Assembly (NCBI RefSeq): GCF_000716435.1
Contig: NZ_JNWO01000038.1
Location: 1-59,971, forward strand
Source of the DNA: Streptomyces xylophagus
GTDB taxonomy: Bacteria; Actinomycetota; Actinomycetes; Streptomycetales; Streptomycetaceae
Length of the DNA stretch: 59,971 nucleotides
Direction of reading: 5' to 3'
Under the pieces are notes generated by a model that had not been told where the DNA came from, did no database searches, and saw only the letters and a list, made by a program, of their open reading frames with translations. The translations under genes and the position numbers were made by a program. This document shows positions 41,222 to 49,599 of this stretch, in pieces. Positions within the stretch are counted from its first letter, which is position 1. Each line of letters starts with the position of its first letter.

Positions 41222-41634
41222 GTGTCCCCCTGCGGCTGGAGGTTGTGGCTCGTGCTGCGGGACGGTGCGGACTCGGTGATCGGCTTGAGAGAGCGGACCA
41301 CGATCAGACGGGTGCCCGTTGCTGTTATCTGTCGCTTCCGTTCGTTGCCGATGCCCCTGGGGCCGAGGTGGCTGAAGGCGGGGACCACGGCGCCAAAGGT
41401 GTCGCGTAGTTCGAGGGCGTCGAGCAGCCCGACGAAGGCGGGGGAGCGGATGGCCACCGTGGCGTCGCGGTCGGTGAAGACGCCGCAGAGGGCCAGCTCG
41501 TGTCGGCGGCAGTAGTCGGTGAGGCAGTCGACGAGCGCCGCATGGCGGACCAGGCCGCCGGTGACGTGTCGTAGGTAGCCGAAGACCTGCGGGAAGGCGA
41601 CGCGTCGGCGTTCCGTGATGAGTTCGTCGTTCAT
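41218..41634 (-). CDS. Small protein with resolvase-like features
   Basis: A 138-residue protein. The run LVDCLTDYCRRHELALCGVFTDRD followed by FGAVVPAFSHLGPRGIGNERKR and TGTRLIVVRS has the strand/helix order of a serine-recombinase catalytic domain (CxxxHxLxLxGVFxD; sxLg). But the catalytic Ser near the N-terminus and the Arg motif are not evident, so recombination activity is doubtful. First gene of the leftward operon; ATG 41634 has no clear ribosome site, so the start is uncertain (GTG 41640 is possible). Confidence 0.55.
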   Translation of the reverse strand: MNDELITERRRVAFPQVFGYLRHVTGGLVRHAALVDCLTDYCRRHELALCGVFTDRDATVAIRSPAFVGLLDALELRDTFGAVVPAFSHLGPRGIGNERKRQITATGTRLIVVRSLKPITESAPSRSTSHNLQPQGDT

Positions 41635-41679
41635 GTCCACAGCGTCGGTCGGCCTGAACGGCCTTGAAATGACCCGCTG

Positions 41680-41741
41680 TTGTACTTCCGTTGCACTTCC
41701 GCCCCGAGTCGTGACGGAGAGTGCTTCCATACGTGACGGAG
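41680..41741. promoter_or_regulatory. Direct repeats in the divergent promoter of the island
   Basis: TTGTACTTCCG (41680-41690) and TTGCACTTCCG (41691-41701) are adjacent near-identical 11-mers; CGTGACGGAG recurs at 41710-41719 and 41732-41741. They lie between the two divergent operons and are plausible binding sites for the XRE regulator encoded next door. Confidence 0.5.
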
Positions 41742-41752
41742 GGAGGTAATCC

Positions 41753-42796
41753 GTGGTCAGCGTGCAGCAGTGGACGGGCCGGGAAGCGAGCGCTCTGCGG
41801 GCTGCCCTGCGGATGAGCACGCGGGCCTTCGCCGAACACCTCGGCGTCGCGCTGCGTACGGTGGCCAAGTGGGAGAGCCTGCGAGCCGAGACTCAGCCCC
41901 GGCCCGATACCCAGGCGATCCTCGACACCGCGCTCGCTCGTGCCGACGCTGCCGCCCATGCCCGGTTCGAGGCGGTGCTGTTCCCGGAGCGGAAGAGCGT
42001 GCGACCGGCGGACTACGAGACCTGGACCGAGGACATCGAGCGCGCCGTGGTCTGCGTCAGCCGCCAGGACTTCCCCTTCGCCTCCACCCTGTTGAACCGC
42101 TGGCTGGGAAGCCACGACCCACAGCGCTTGGACGACAAGGGCCTCTATTTATACGGCCGTTCACTCGTCCTGCTCGGTGACCTTCAGCGGGACCAGGGCG
42201 CGATCCTCGGCCCGCTCTCCGCTCTTCACTCCTACCGGACCGCCCGCGGCATGTTCACCGAACTCGACATCCCGCGCCGGGTGGCGCAGATCGAGCTGTC
42301 CCTCGCCGTCGTGCAGGAGATGTCCGGTCGGCTCGAAGCCTCCGCCCGCCACTATGAACTCCTCGCCATGGACGAGCGCTTGAGCCCTCGAGACCGCGCA
42401 CGCGCCCGGCTCTGGGTCGGCACGGCTCTGAGCAAGGAGGGCAACAACGAGTACGCCACCAACGTCATGGCTGCTGCCACCCGCGAGTTCGAGGAACTCG
42501 GTGAGCCGGAGGACTGGTCCGTGGCACACCAGAAGCTCGCCCTGGCCCACCGCGGCGCCGGCGACCTGAAACAGGCACTGCACTACATCGACATCGCGCG
42601 CACCACCGGCACGGTCGACTCCCCGATGCAACGAGTGCGGTTGGACACCGCGTACGGGCACATCCTTCTGTCGGATGCGGCGACCCGGAATGATGGGCTG
42701 TCCGTCCTCGACCAGGCGGCACAGGTGGCCCGGCAGTTCGGGCTGAGTCACCAGCTGCGCAGCATCGAGGGCATCCGAAAGGGCCAGCAGGGATGA
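41753..42796 (+). CDS. XRE-family regulator with TPR domain (TTA codon)
   Basis: A 347-residue protein. HTH at about 10-45 (LRAALRMSTRAFAEHLGVALRTVAKWE) and a C-terminal helical TPR-like region (about 90-340, e.g. LGDLQRDQGAILG and GAGDLKQALHYIDIARTT). This architecture suits a regulator sensing a peptide or partner. Leu133 is TTA (42149-42151), so its synthesis should depend on bldA and occur late in growth. GTG 41753 follows GGGAGG. Its stop overlaps the YdcF gene start by 4 nt. It is divergent from the aaRS-like/ASCH operon, and direct repeats lie between them. Confidence 0.85.
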   Translation: MVSVQQWTGREASALRAALRMSTRAFAEHLGVALRTVAKWESLRAETQPRPDTQAILDTALARADAAAHARFEAVLFPERKSVRPADYETWTEDIERAVVCVSRQDFPFASTLLNRWLGSHDPQRLDDKGLYLYGRSLVLLGDLQRDQGAILGPLSALHSYRTARGMFTELDIPRRVAQIELSLAVVQEMSGRLEASARHYELLAMDERLSPRDRARARLWVGTALSKEGNNEYATNVMAAATREFEELGEPEDWSVAHQKLALAHRGAGDLKQALHYIDIARTTGTVDSPMQRVRLDTAYGHILLSDAATRNDGLSVLDQAAQVARQFGLSHQLRSIEGIRKGQQG

Positions 42797-43482
42797 GTCA
42801 GGGAGTGCCAGTGCCGGAGCACCAGCAGCGTCAGATCACCGACGAGCAGTTCCACGACGCGACGTTGATCTGGAACTTTCACCAGATGGGACACGAGCTG
42901 CGCCCCTGCTCGGCAGCGATCGGTCTGGGCAGCCACGACCTGGGTGTGGCCATCACAGCCGCCGACCTCTACCGCGCCGGCCTCTTCCCCGTCGTGGTGT
43001 TCAGCGGCGGCAACAGCCCCACCACCCGCGCCCGTTTCCCGCGCGGCGAGGCTGTCCACTACCGCGAGCACGCCCTGGGTCTGGGCGTGCCGGACGAGGC
43101 GATCCTGGTCGAGTCGAAGGCGGCGAACACCGGCCAGAACATCACCTTCTCCCGCGAGCTGCTGGCCGAGGCCGAAGTAGCGGTGGAGTCGCTGCTGCTC
43201 ATCTCCAAGCCGTACATGGAGCGCCGCTCGTACGCGACCTGCCGCAAGCTGTGGCCCGAGGCCGAAGTCGTATGCGCCTCCGAGCCCTTGGAGTTGGACG
43301 ACTACATCAAGTCGATCGGCGACGAGAAGCTCGTCGTCGACATGCTCGTCGGGGACCTGCAACGGGTGATCGAGTACCCGAAGCTCGGGTTCGCCGTCGA
43401 GCAGGACGTACCGGGGGATGTGCATGACGCTTACGAGCGACTTCTGGGCGCCGGGTTCGACAGCCGCCTCATCAACAGCTGA
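42793..43482 (+). CDS. YdcF family (DUF218) protein
   Basis: A 229-residue protein of the YdcF/SanA/ElyC family. The strand-loop SAAIGLGSHDLGVAITAADLY, then VVFSGGNSPTTR, ILVESKAANTGQNI and LLISKPYMERRSYATCRK are typical. The fold binds nucleotide-like ligands (YdcF of E. coli binds SAM) and others act in envelope synthesis. This copy is cytoplasmic, with no membrane helix. ATG 42793 overlaps the XRE gene stop (ATGA). Confidence 0.87.
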   Translation: MSQGVPVPEHQQRQITDEQFHDATLIWNFHQMGHELRPCSAAIGLGSHDLGVAITAADLYRAGLFPVVVFSGGNSPTTRARFPRGEAVHYREHALGLGVPDEAILVESKAANTGQNITFSRELLAEAEVAVESLLLISKPYMERRSYATCRKLWPEAEVVCASEPLELDDYIKSIGDEKLVVDMLVGDLQRVIEYPKLGFAVEQDVPGDVHDAYERLLGAGFDSRLINS

Positions 43483-43510
43483 CACACGCCGATTCGGGGC
43501 GGGTGGCGGG

Positions 43511-44371
43511 GTGTGCGCGATCCACCAGCCGAACCTGTTTCCTCGGCTGTCCACGCTGGCCAAGCTGTTCGCCGCCGACCGATGGATCGTCCTCGATGAT
43601 GTTCAGTTCGCGCGCCGGGATTACCAGCACCGCACCCGGCTCGCGGCCCTCGACGACCCGAGCCGGCAGCAGTGGCTTACGCTCCCCACTCACCTGCCCA
43701 ACGGACGCCCGACGGTCATCAACCAGGCGTTGCTCGTCGAGCCGCGCCGGTCTCGCCGAACGGTCAGTCTCCTGGTTCGCCAGTACTACGGCCGTAGCCG
43801 CTACTGGCCTGTCGTGCGGGAGGTCTCGGACGCAGTTCTCGATCGGTTCGAGAACACGGACCGCGTGGCGGACCTTGCGCGGACGTCGACCTTGGCTCTG
43901 CTCACCGCTCTCGGTTGGAGTGGTGAAGTGCTGGAGAGCAGCGCGATCACGACCCGCCAGGGCCGGTCCGAGCGACTGGCCGACCTCGCCGTGGCCGTCG
44001 GCAGCACCCATTACCTGTGTGGCACGGGCGGCCTGCGCTACCTCGACCACCAGCCGTTCGCCGCCCATGGCGTCACCGTTGCGCCTTTCCACACACCTGT
44101 GGACACAGGCGACCGGCTCTGGCAGTGGGCCCGGCGGGTCAGCAGCCTTTGGGCGTTGAGCGAGATCGGCCCGAGCGAACTGGCGACCAAGTTGGCCGTG
44201 GAGCGTCCAGCGAGAACCGCACCCGCTCGGCGATCGTCGACGTATTCACGGCCCCTCCAGGGACATGAAAAAGGCGAGGCCCGAAGACCCCGCCCCTCAC
44301 CCACGAACCCTCAACTCACGGCCACACCAAGCAGTACGGCTGATGCCCCGCCTCATGCAACCGATGGCTGA
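43511..44371 (+). CDS. WbqC family protein with read-through tail
   Basis: A 286-residue protein. The opening AIHQPNLFPRLSTLAKLFAADRWIVLDDVQF, with His and Asp residues typical of WbqC, and YHYLCGTGG-like HYLCGTGGLRYLD define the family, often encoded with polysaccharide, nucleotide-sugar or glycine-related synthesis. The core ends near residue 240; the remaining ~45 residues are Pro/Arg/Ser-rich and run through the 3' end of the convergent gene, so the natural stop was probably lost. GTG 43511 was chosen because the diagnostic AIHQPN motif follows at once; ATG 43424 is an in-frame alternative. A partial duplicate lies at 37972-38133. Confidence 0.82.
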   Translation: MCAIHQPNLFPRLSTLAKLFAADRWIVLDDVQFARRDYQHRTRLAALDDPSRQQWLTLPTHLPNGRPTVINQALLVEPRRSRRTVSLLVRQYYGRSRYWPVVREVSDAVLDRFENTDRVADLARTSTLALLTALGWSGEVLESSAITTRQGRSERLADLAVAVGSTHYLCGTGGLRYLDHQPFAAHGVTVAPFHTPVDTGDRLWQWARRVSSLWALSEIGPSELATKLAVERPARTAPARRSSTYSRPLQGHEKGEARRPRPSPTNPQLTATPSSTADAPPHATDG

Positions 44372-45053
44372 AGTCCTGCCATTCGTGCAGCAGTTGGTAC
44401 ACATTGAACGCATCCCGAGGCCCGCCCCGGTCCGGCACCGTCGACCAGATGAACGCCGCCGCGCCCACCGCCTCCTCGCCGATTCCGCGCAGGGGGTCGA
44501 CGACCGTCATCGGGAGTTTGACGACGGCGTAGTCGGGGTGGAGGACCACCAGTTCCAGCGGGGGCACCTTGTTGAGCGGGACGCCCTCGATGCCGGTGAG
44601 GACCATCGCGGCCATCGTCTCCGGCTTGATCTTGGTGAACATGCCGTTCATCCCGAGCTCGTCGCCGCCGAGTTCCTCGGGGCGCATCGAGATCGGGACG
44701 CGGGCCGCGGTCGCGCCGTCGGGCGCGCCGAAGTATTTGTACGTCACCCCCACCCGACCACCATTCCTGCTCCCCGCCCGCAACTGATCGATCCGACGTT
44801 CGATACGTCGCTCATCGCGATCCGACTCACCCGAACTCGAACCCGAGCCAGGACCCGAACCCGAGCCAGGACCCGCACCCGAACCGGAACCTGTACCCGA
44901 AACTGAACCCGCCCCCGAACCCATACCGGATCCAGGACCGCCTCCCCGCCGAGCCTCGGCGGCTTCCTCCTCGTCGCGCCGGTGCTTCCCCCGCCGGGCA
45001 CGCCGAGGACCCAGGTCGTCAGTCCCCTCGCCCAGTCCGCCACCGCGATGCAT
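44316..45053 (-). CDS. Conserved actinobacterial protein with Gly/Ser linker
   Basis: A 245-residue protein. The first ~35 residues are charged (GKHRRDEEEAAEARRG), then a Gly/Ser repeat linker (about 38-75), a basic-acidic helix and a conserved domain from about 98 (VGVTYKYFGAPDGATAARVPISM to the end). I recognise it as a conserved Streptomyces protein located beside hemL. It has no signal or catalytic motif I can name. Its 3' end overlaps the convergent WbqC reading frame by 56 bp. Function unknown. Confidence 0.7.
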   Translation of the reverse strand: MHRGGGLGEGTDDLGPRRARRGKHRRDEEEAAEARRGGGPGSGMGSGAGSVSGTGSGSGAGPGSGSGPGSGSSSGESDRDERRIERRIDQLRAGSRNGGRVGVTYKYFGAPDGATAARVPISMRPEELGGDELGMNGMFTKIKPETMAAMVLTGIEGVPLNKVPPLELVVLHPDYAVVKLPMTVVDPLRGIGEEAVGAAAFIWSTVPDRGGPRDAFNVYQLLHEWQDFSHRLHEAGHQPYCLVWP

Positions 45054-45336
45054 ATCTCCACCCGACTGCTTTTCTAGGACGCGTGGCCCCAGCCGCGCAA
45101 CCCGATCATCGTGTCAGTGACCTCCCCCACGGCCGCCCGCCGAAACGTGCGCTGAAACACCTGTCCGCAGGATCTGCGCAAGCCCTGAACACCGGCGCCC
45201 GCACGAGCTGTGTGTATCTGTGTGTATCACCTCCCAGTCTCGCAGATGGGCGGGGGCCCATGCCCGGTGTCCCGCCGCCTACCCTGAGGAGGTAACTGAG
45301 GTCCCGGAGTCCGAGAAGTCGGAGAAGTCGCAGGTC

Positions 45337-46704
45337 ATGAGCCAAACGCCAAGCGAAACGCCCAGCGGAACGCCAAGTGCGTCGCCCGGCGCACTGCCCT
45401 ATCCATACGAAGCGCCCGTCTCGCAGGCTCTTTTCGACCGTGCGTCGGTCGTCACACCGGGCGGTGTGAACTCCCCGGTGCGCGCCTTCCGCGCCGTGGG
45501 CGGCACGCCCCGGTTCATGGTCTCCGGTGACGGTCCCTATCTGACCGACGCCGACGGGCGCGAGTACGTCGACCTGGTGTGCTCCTGGGGTCCGATGATC
45601 CTCGGGCACTCCCAGCCCGACGTCATCGCCGCCGTCCAGGACGCCGTCTCGCGCGGGACCTCCTTCGGTACCCCCGGCGAGGGCGAGGTCGCGCTCGCCG
45701 AGGAGATCGTCGCCCGGGTCGAGCCCGTCCAGCAGGTGAGGCTCGTCAGCAGCGGGACCGAGGCGACCATGTCCGCGATCCGGCTGGCCCGCGGGTTCAC
45801 CGGGCGGCCGAAGGTGATCAAGTTCGCCGGGTGTTACCACGGTCACGTCGATGCGCTCCTCGCTGCCGCGGGCTCCGGCGTCGCCACCTTCGCGTTGCCC
45901 GACACCCCCGGCGTCACCGGCGCCCAGGCCGGCGACACGATCGTCCTGCCGTACAACGATCTCGAAGCCGTGAACGAGGCCTTCCACCGGCATCCCGGTG
46001 AGATTGCCTGCGTTATTACGGAGGCTTCGCCCGGGAACATGGGCGTTGTGCCGCCGACGCCCGGGTTCAATCAGGGGCTCAAGGACGCCTGCTCGAAGAA
46101 CGGTGCCCTCTTCATCTCCGACGAGGTCATGACCGGGTTCCGGACCAGCCGGGCCGGGTGGTTCGGGATCGACGGGGTCGTCCCCGATCTCATGACCTTC
46201 GGCAAGGTCATGGGCGGTGGCTTCCCCGCCGCCGCGTTCGGCGGGCGCGCCGACATCATGGGGCACCTCGCTCCCGCCGGGCCCGTCTACCAGGCCGGCA
46301 CCCTCTCCGGCAATCCCGTCGCCACCGCCGCCGGCCTCGCCCAGCTGCGACTCCTCGACGACGCGGCCTACGACACGATCGACGCCGTATCCGCGCAGAT
46401 CCAGGCGCTCGTCACCGAGGCGCTCAGCAAGGAAGGTGTCGCGCACCGGCTGCAGAACGCCTCCAACATGTTCTCCGTGTTCTTCACCGACCGGAGCGTG
46501 CGCAACTACGAGGACGCCAAGGCGCAGGAGTCGTACCGCTTCACCGCCTTCTTCCACTCGATGCTGGCGAGCGGGGTCTATCTGCCTCCCTCGTCCTTCG
46601 AGTCCTGGTTCGTTTCCACGGCCCACGACGAACGGGCCATCCAGCGGATCGCCGACGCCCTCCCGGCGGCGGCCCGAGCGGCGGCGGAGGCCACGGCAGC
46701 ATGA
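45337..46704 (+). CDS. hemL: Glutamate-1-semialdehyde 2,1-aminomutase
   Basis: A 455-residue PLP enzyme converting glutamate-1-semialdehyde to 5-aminolevulinate, the second step of C5 heme/chlorophyll precursor synthesis. Hallmarks: [49 protein letters not shown] and the PLP Lys in [14 protein letters not shown] 45337 was chosen; upstream in-frame sequence is low-complexity. Its stop overlaps the phosphatase-like gene start (ATGA). Heme supply fits the cytochrome c maturation genes downstream. Confidence 0.95.
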   Translation: MSQTPSETPSGTPSASPGALPYPYEAPVSQALFDRASVVTPGGVNSPVRAFRAVGGTPRFMVSGDGPYLTDADGREYVDLVCSWGPMILGHSQPDVIAAVQDAVSRGTSFGTPGEGEVALAEEIVARVEPVQQVRLVSSGTEATMSAIRLARGFTGRPKVIKFAGCYHGHVDALLAAAGSGVATFALPDTPGVTGAQAGDTIVLPYNDLEAVNEAFHRHPGEIACVITEASPGNMGVVPPTPGFNQGLKDACSKNGALFISDEVMTGFRTSRAGWFGIDGVVPDLMTFGKVMGGGFPAAAFGGRADIMGHLAPAGPVYQAGTLSGNPVATAAGLAQLRLLDDAAYDTIDAVSAQIQALVTEALSKEGVAHRLQNASNMFSVFFTDRSVRNYEDAKAQESYRFTAFFHSMLASGVYLPPSSFESWFVSTAHDERAIQRIADALPAAARAAAEATAA

Positions 46705-47408
46705 CCGGCACGAGCAACAACTCCACTGACAACACCAGTGACATCACCGTCGTGCATGTGATGCGGCACGGCGAAGTCGCCAATCCGGAGGGGGTGTTGT
46801 ACGGGCGGCTGCCCGGCTATCACCTCTCCGAACTCGGGCGGCAGATGGCCGACCGGGTCGCCGAGCACCTCTCCTCCCGCGATGTCACGCACGTCGTCGC
46901 CTCCCCGCTGGAGCGGGCGCAGGAGACCGCCACGCCGATCGCCAAGGCGCACGGGCTCGACCTCGCGACCGACGGGCGGCTCATCGAGGCCGACAACGTC
47001 TTCCAGGGCAAGACCTTCGGGGTCGGCGACGGGGCGTTGAAGAAGCCGGGGAACTGGAAGTACCTCGTCAACCCGTTCAAGCCGTCCTGGGGCGAGCCCT
47101 ACGTCGACCAGGTGGTGCGGATGATGGCCGCGTTGGACGCCGCCAAGGACGCCGCCCGTGGGCACGAGGCGGTGCTGGTCAGTCATCAGCTGCCGATCTG
47201 GATCGTGCGGTCCTACGTCGAGCGGCGGCGGCTGTGGCACGACCCGCGGAAGCGGCAGTGCACCCTCGCGTCCCTGACGACCTTCACCTACCGCGGCGAC
47301 AAGATCGTGTCCGTCGGCTACACCGAACCGGCCCGCGATCTCGTCCCGGCCCATCTCCTCGCCGGCGCGAAGCCCGTCAAGGGCAAGGACAAGGCCTTCG
47401 GCGCCTGA
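46701..47408 (+). CDS. Histidine phosphatase family protein (phosphoglycerate-mutase-like)
   Basis: A 235-residue histidine phosphatase. The catalytic RHG is in [12 protein letters not shown], the second Arg/His set in [10 protein letters not shown] and the C-terminal His in LVSHQLPIW. All phosphohistidine-pocket residues are kept. Gene order after hemL and before cytochrome maturation genes is conserved in Streptomyces. Substrate unknown. ATG 46701 overlaps the hemL stop. Confidence 0.92.
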   Translation: MTGTSNNSTDNTSDITVVHVMRHGEVANPEGVLYGRLPGYHLSELGRQMADRVAEHLSSRDVTHVVASPLERAQETATPIAKAHGLDLATDGRLIEADNVFQGKTFGVGDGALKKPGNWKYLVNPFKPSWGEPYVDQVVRMMAALDAAKDAARGHEAVLVSHQLPIWIVRSYVERRRLWHDPRKRQCTLASLTTFTYRGDKIVSVGYTEPARDLVPAHLLAGAKPVKGKDKAFGA

Positions 47409-47410
47409 TC

Positions 47411-47456
47411 CCGACAACGCCCGACCCCGACAAGGCCTGACCGACAACGCCCGACC
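47411..47456 (+). repeat. 16-bp direct repeat, 30-bp period
   Basis: CCGACAACGCCCGACC occurs at 47411-47426 and 47441-47456, with a degenerate copy between, right after the phosphatase stop codon. Nothing else is evident in the 179-bp gap to the next gene. Confidence 0.6.
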
Positions 47457-47587
47457 GCCCGTCGAAGTAGGCGTCACGGACAGTCCTGTGACATTTGTTT
47501 CGGAACCCACATGGTTCCCGGCGAACTTTCCCGTCCGTCGCGTCCTCTCACAGGTTGACCACAGAGGACGCGACGGATGGGGAAGCA

Positions 47588-48877
47588 ATGCGGAGTCTCA
47601 CGCGACGGGGAGCGCTCGGAGTCGGTGCGGGCGCCGCGGCGGCCGTAGGACTCGCGGGGTGCGGCACCCTCGGTTCGGGCGGGCTGGGCTCCTCCGACGG
47701 TTCCGGCAAGGGGCACTCCGGCGGTCCCACCAAGGCACTGGAGCCCCGGGCCAAGCCCATCGGTGACGGGTCCACGTCGTTCACCGGCGCGCAGCCCAAG
47801 CAGCCCAGCAAGCCGGTGCCGTTGGAGGCCGGGCAGACCCCGCCGCAGTTCGTGATCTTCTCCTGGGACGGCGCGGGCGAGGTCGGCAATGGACTGTTCC
47901 CGCGCTTCCTCGACCTCGCGAAGCAGTACGGCGCGAGCATGACCTTCTTCCTCTCCGGCCTGTATCTGCTGCCCGAGTCGAAGAAGCGCCTGTACAACCC
48001 GCCGAACAACGCGCGTGGCGCCTCCGACATCGGCTACCTCACCGACGAGCACGTCAAGGCGACGCTCACCAACGTGCGGCGCGCGTGGCTCGAGGGCCAC
48101 GAGATAGGCACGCACTTCAACGGCCACTTCTGCTCCGGCTACGGCACGGTCGCCAACTGGACGCCCCAGCAGTGGCGCAGCGAGATCGACCAGGCCAAGT
48201 CCTTCGTCAAGGAGTGGCGCACCAACACCGGCTGGACCGACCTGCCGGCACTGCCCTTCGACTACGACAAGGAGCTCGTCGGCGGCCGTACGCCCTGTCT
48301 GCTCGGCCAGGACAACCTGCTGCCCACCGCCCGTTCCCTCGGCTGGCGCTACGACGCCTCCTCGCCCGGCGGCCGCCAGGTCTGGCCCGTGAAGCGGAAC
48401 GGCGTGTGGGACTACCCGCTCCAGGCGGTCCCCTTCCCCGGGCACAGCTTCGAAGTCCTCTCGATGGACTACAACATGCTGGCCAACCAGTCGGTCAACT
48501 CCACGAACGCGCCCGCCTACAACTACCCGGGCTGGCGTACCCAGGCCGCGCAGGCCTACATCTCCGGCTTCCAGCGCGCGTACGAGTCGAACCGGGCCCC
48601 CTTCTTCATCGGCAACCACTTCGAGCACTGGAACGGCGGCATCTACATGGACGCCGTCGAGCAGGCCTTCAAGCACATCGCCCAGCTGAAGGAGAAGGGC
48701 GAGGACGTACGGCTGGTCTCCTTCAAGCAGTTCACCGACTGGATCGACGTGCAGAAGCCCGAGGTGCTCGCCCAGCTGCGCACCCTCGATGTCGGACAGG
48801 CGCCCTCCGGCGGCTGGAAGTCCTTCCTGGCCGCGAGCCCCACCGCCTCCTCGACGGCCACCGGAGACGCTGCCTGA
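47588..48877 (+). CDS. Secreted polysaccharide-deacetylase-like lipoprotein
   Basis: A 429-residue lipoprotein. Tat-like MRSLTRRGALGVG and lipobox LAGC near residue 25 precede a Gly/Ser linker and a NodB-like deacetylase fold: FVIFSWDGAGEV (catalytic Asp pair position), AKQYGASMTFFLSG, GHEIGTHFNGHF (metal His pair) and FPGHSFEVL. Metal residues look partly changed, so activity on chitin or peptidoglycan is not certain. ATG 47588 follows GGAAGC, with weak spacing. Conserved in this position next to cytochrome maturation genes. Confidence 0.8.
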   Translation: MRSLTRRGALGVGAGAAAAVGLAGCGTLGSGGLGSSDGSGKGHSGGPTKALEPRAKPIGDGSTSFTGAQPKQPSKPVPLEAGQTPPQFVIFSWDGAGEVGNGLFPRFLDLAKQYGASMTFFLSGLYLLPESKKRLYNPPNNARGASDIGYLTDEHVKATLTNVRRAWLEGHEIGTHFNGHFCSGYGTVANWTPQQWRSEIDQAKSFVKEWRTNTGWTDLPALPFDYDKELVGGRTPCLLGQDNLLPTARSLGWRYDASSPGGRQVWPVKRNGVWDYPLQAVPFPGHSFEVLSMDYNMLANQSVNSTNAPAYNYPGWRTQAAQAYISGFQRAYESNRAPFFIGNHFEHWNGGIYMDAVEQAFKHIAQLKEKGEDVRLVSFKQFTDWIDVQKPEVLAQLRTLDVGQAPSGGWKSFLAASPTASSTATGDAA

Positions 48878-48990
48878 AGCGTCGCCCGAGACGTTGCCTG
48901 ATACGTCCTCTGAAATGCGGGTTTCCGCCCGCCCGGCGCCCTTGAGGGGGGCGCGCAAGATCCTCAGAACGGGCATGCGAAACTTTTCAC

Positions 48991-49593
48991 ATGAGTGCCG
49001 CCAGTCGCGCCCGTAGCCGCGCCGTCCTGTCGACCGCCGGCGTTGCCGTCGCCGCGTTGGTGCTGTCCGCCTGCAGCTCCGGAGGTACCTCCGGGGGCTC
49101 CGGCAACACCAACTTCATCACCGGCTCCGACGGCATCGCGACCGTCAAGAAGGGCGACCGCCAGGCCGCCCCCGACCTGTCCGGCAAGACCATCGACGGC
49201 AAGACGATCGACACCGCCGACTACAAGGGCAAGGTCGTCGTCGTCAACGTGTGGGGTTCCTGGTGCTCCCCGTGCCGCGCCGAGGCGGACAACCTCGTCC
49301 AGGTCGCCAAGGCCACCGCCGGCAAGGGCGTCCAGTTCGTCGGCCTCAACACCCGCGACACCAGCACCGAACCGGCCGTAGCCTTCGAGAAGAAGTACGC
49401 CGTCCCCTATCCCAGCCTGTACGACCCGACGGGCAAGCTGATGCTCCGGTTCAAGAAGGGCACTCTCAACCCGCAGGCCATCCCCTCCACGATCGTCATC
49501 GACCGGGACGGGAAGATCGCGGCGCGCGCACTCCAGGCACTCAGCGAGGACAAGCTGCGCGAGATGCTCGACCCGGTCATCGCGGAGAAGTGA
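48991..49593 (+). CDS. TlpA-family thiol-disulfide lipoprotein (ResA/CcmG-like)
   Basis: A 200-residue lipoprotein with lipobox LSAC (Cys28) and thioredoxin fold. The active site is WCSPC with Cys92 and Cys95, in VVVNVWGSWCSPCRAE. IPSTIVIDRDG contains the cis-Pro. It should reduce apocytochrome c outside the membrane, with electrons from CcdA encoded next. ATG 48991 has no strong ribosome site; the gap from the upstream gene holds a weak stem (GCGCCC/GGGCGC at 48936-48954). Confidence 0.93.
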   Translation: MSAASRARSRAVLSTAGVAVAALVLSACSSGGTSGGSGNTNFITGSDGIATVKKGDRQAAPDLSGKTIDGKTIDTADYKGKVVVVNVWGSWCSPCRAEADNLVQVAKATAGKGVQFVGLNTRDTSTEPAVAFEKKYAVPYPSLYDPTGKLMLRFKKGTLNPQAIPSTIVIDRDGKIAARALQALSEDKLREMLDPVIAEK

Positions 49594-49599
49594 GCTGAC

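Noticed and set aside
38155..44371. Biosynthetic gene cluster or prophage
   Set aside because: No polyketide, peptide synthetase, RiPP, terpene or phage structural gene is present; the island is only an accessory module.
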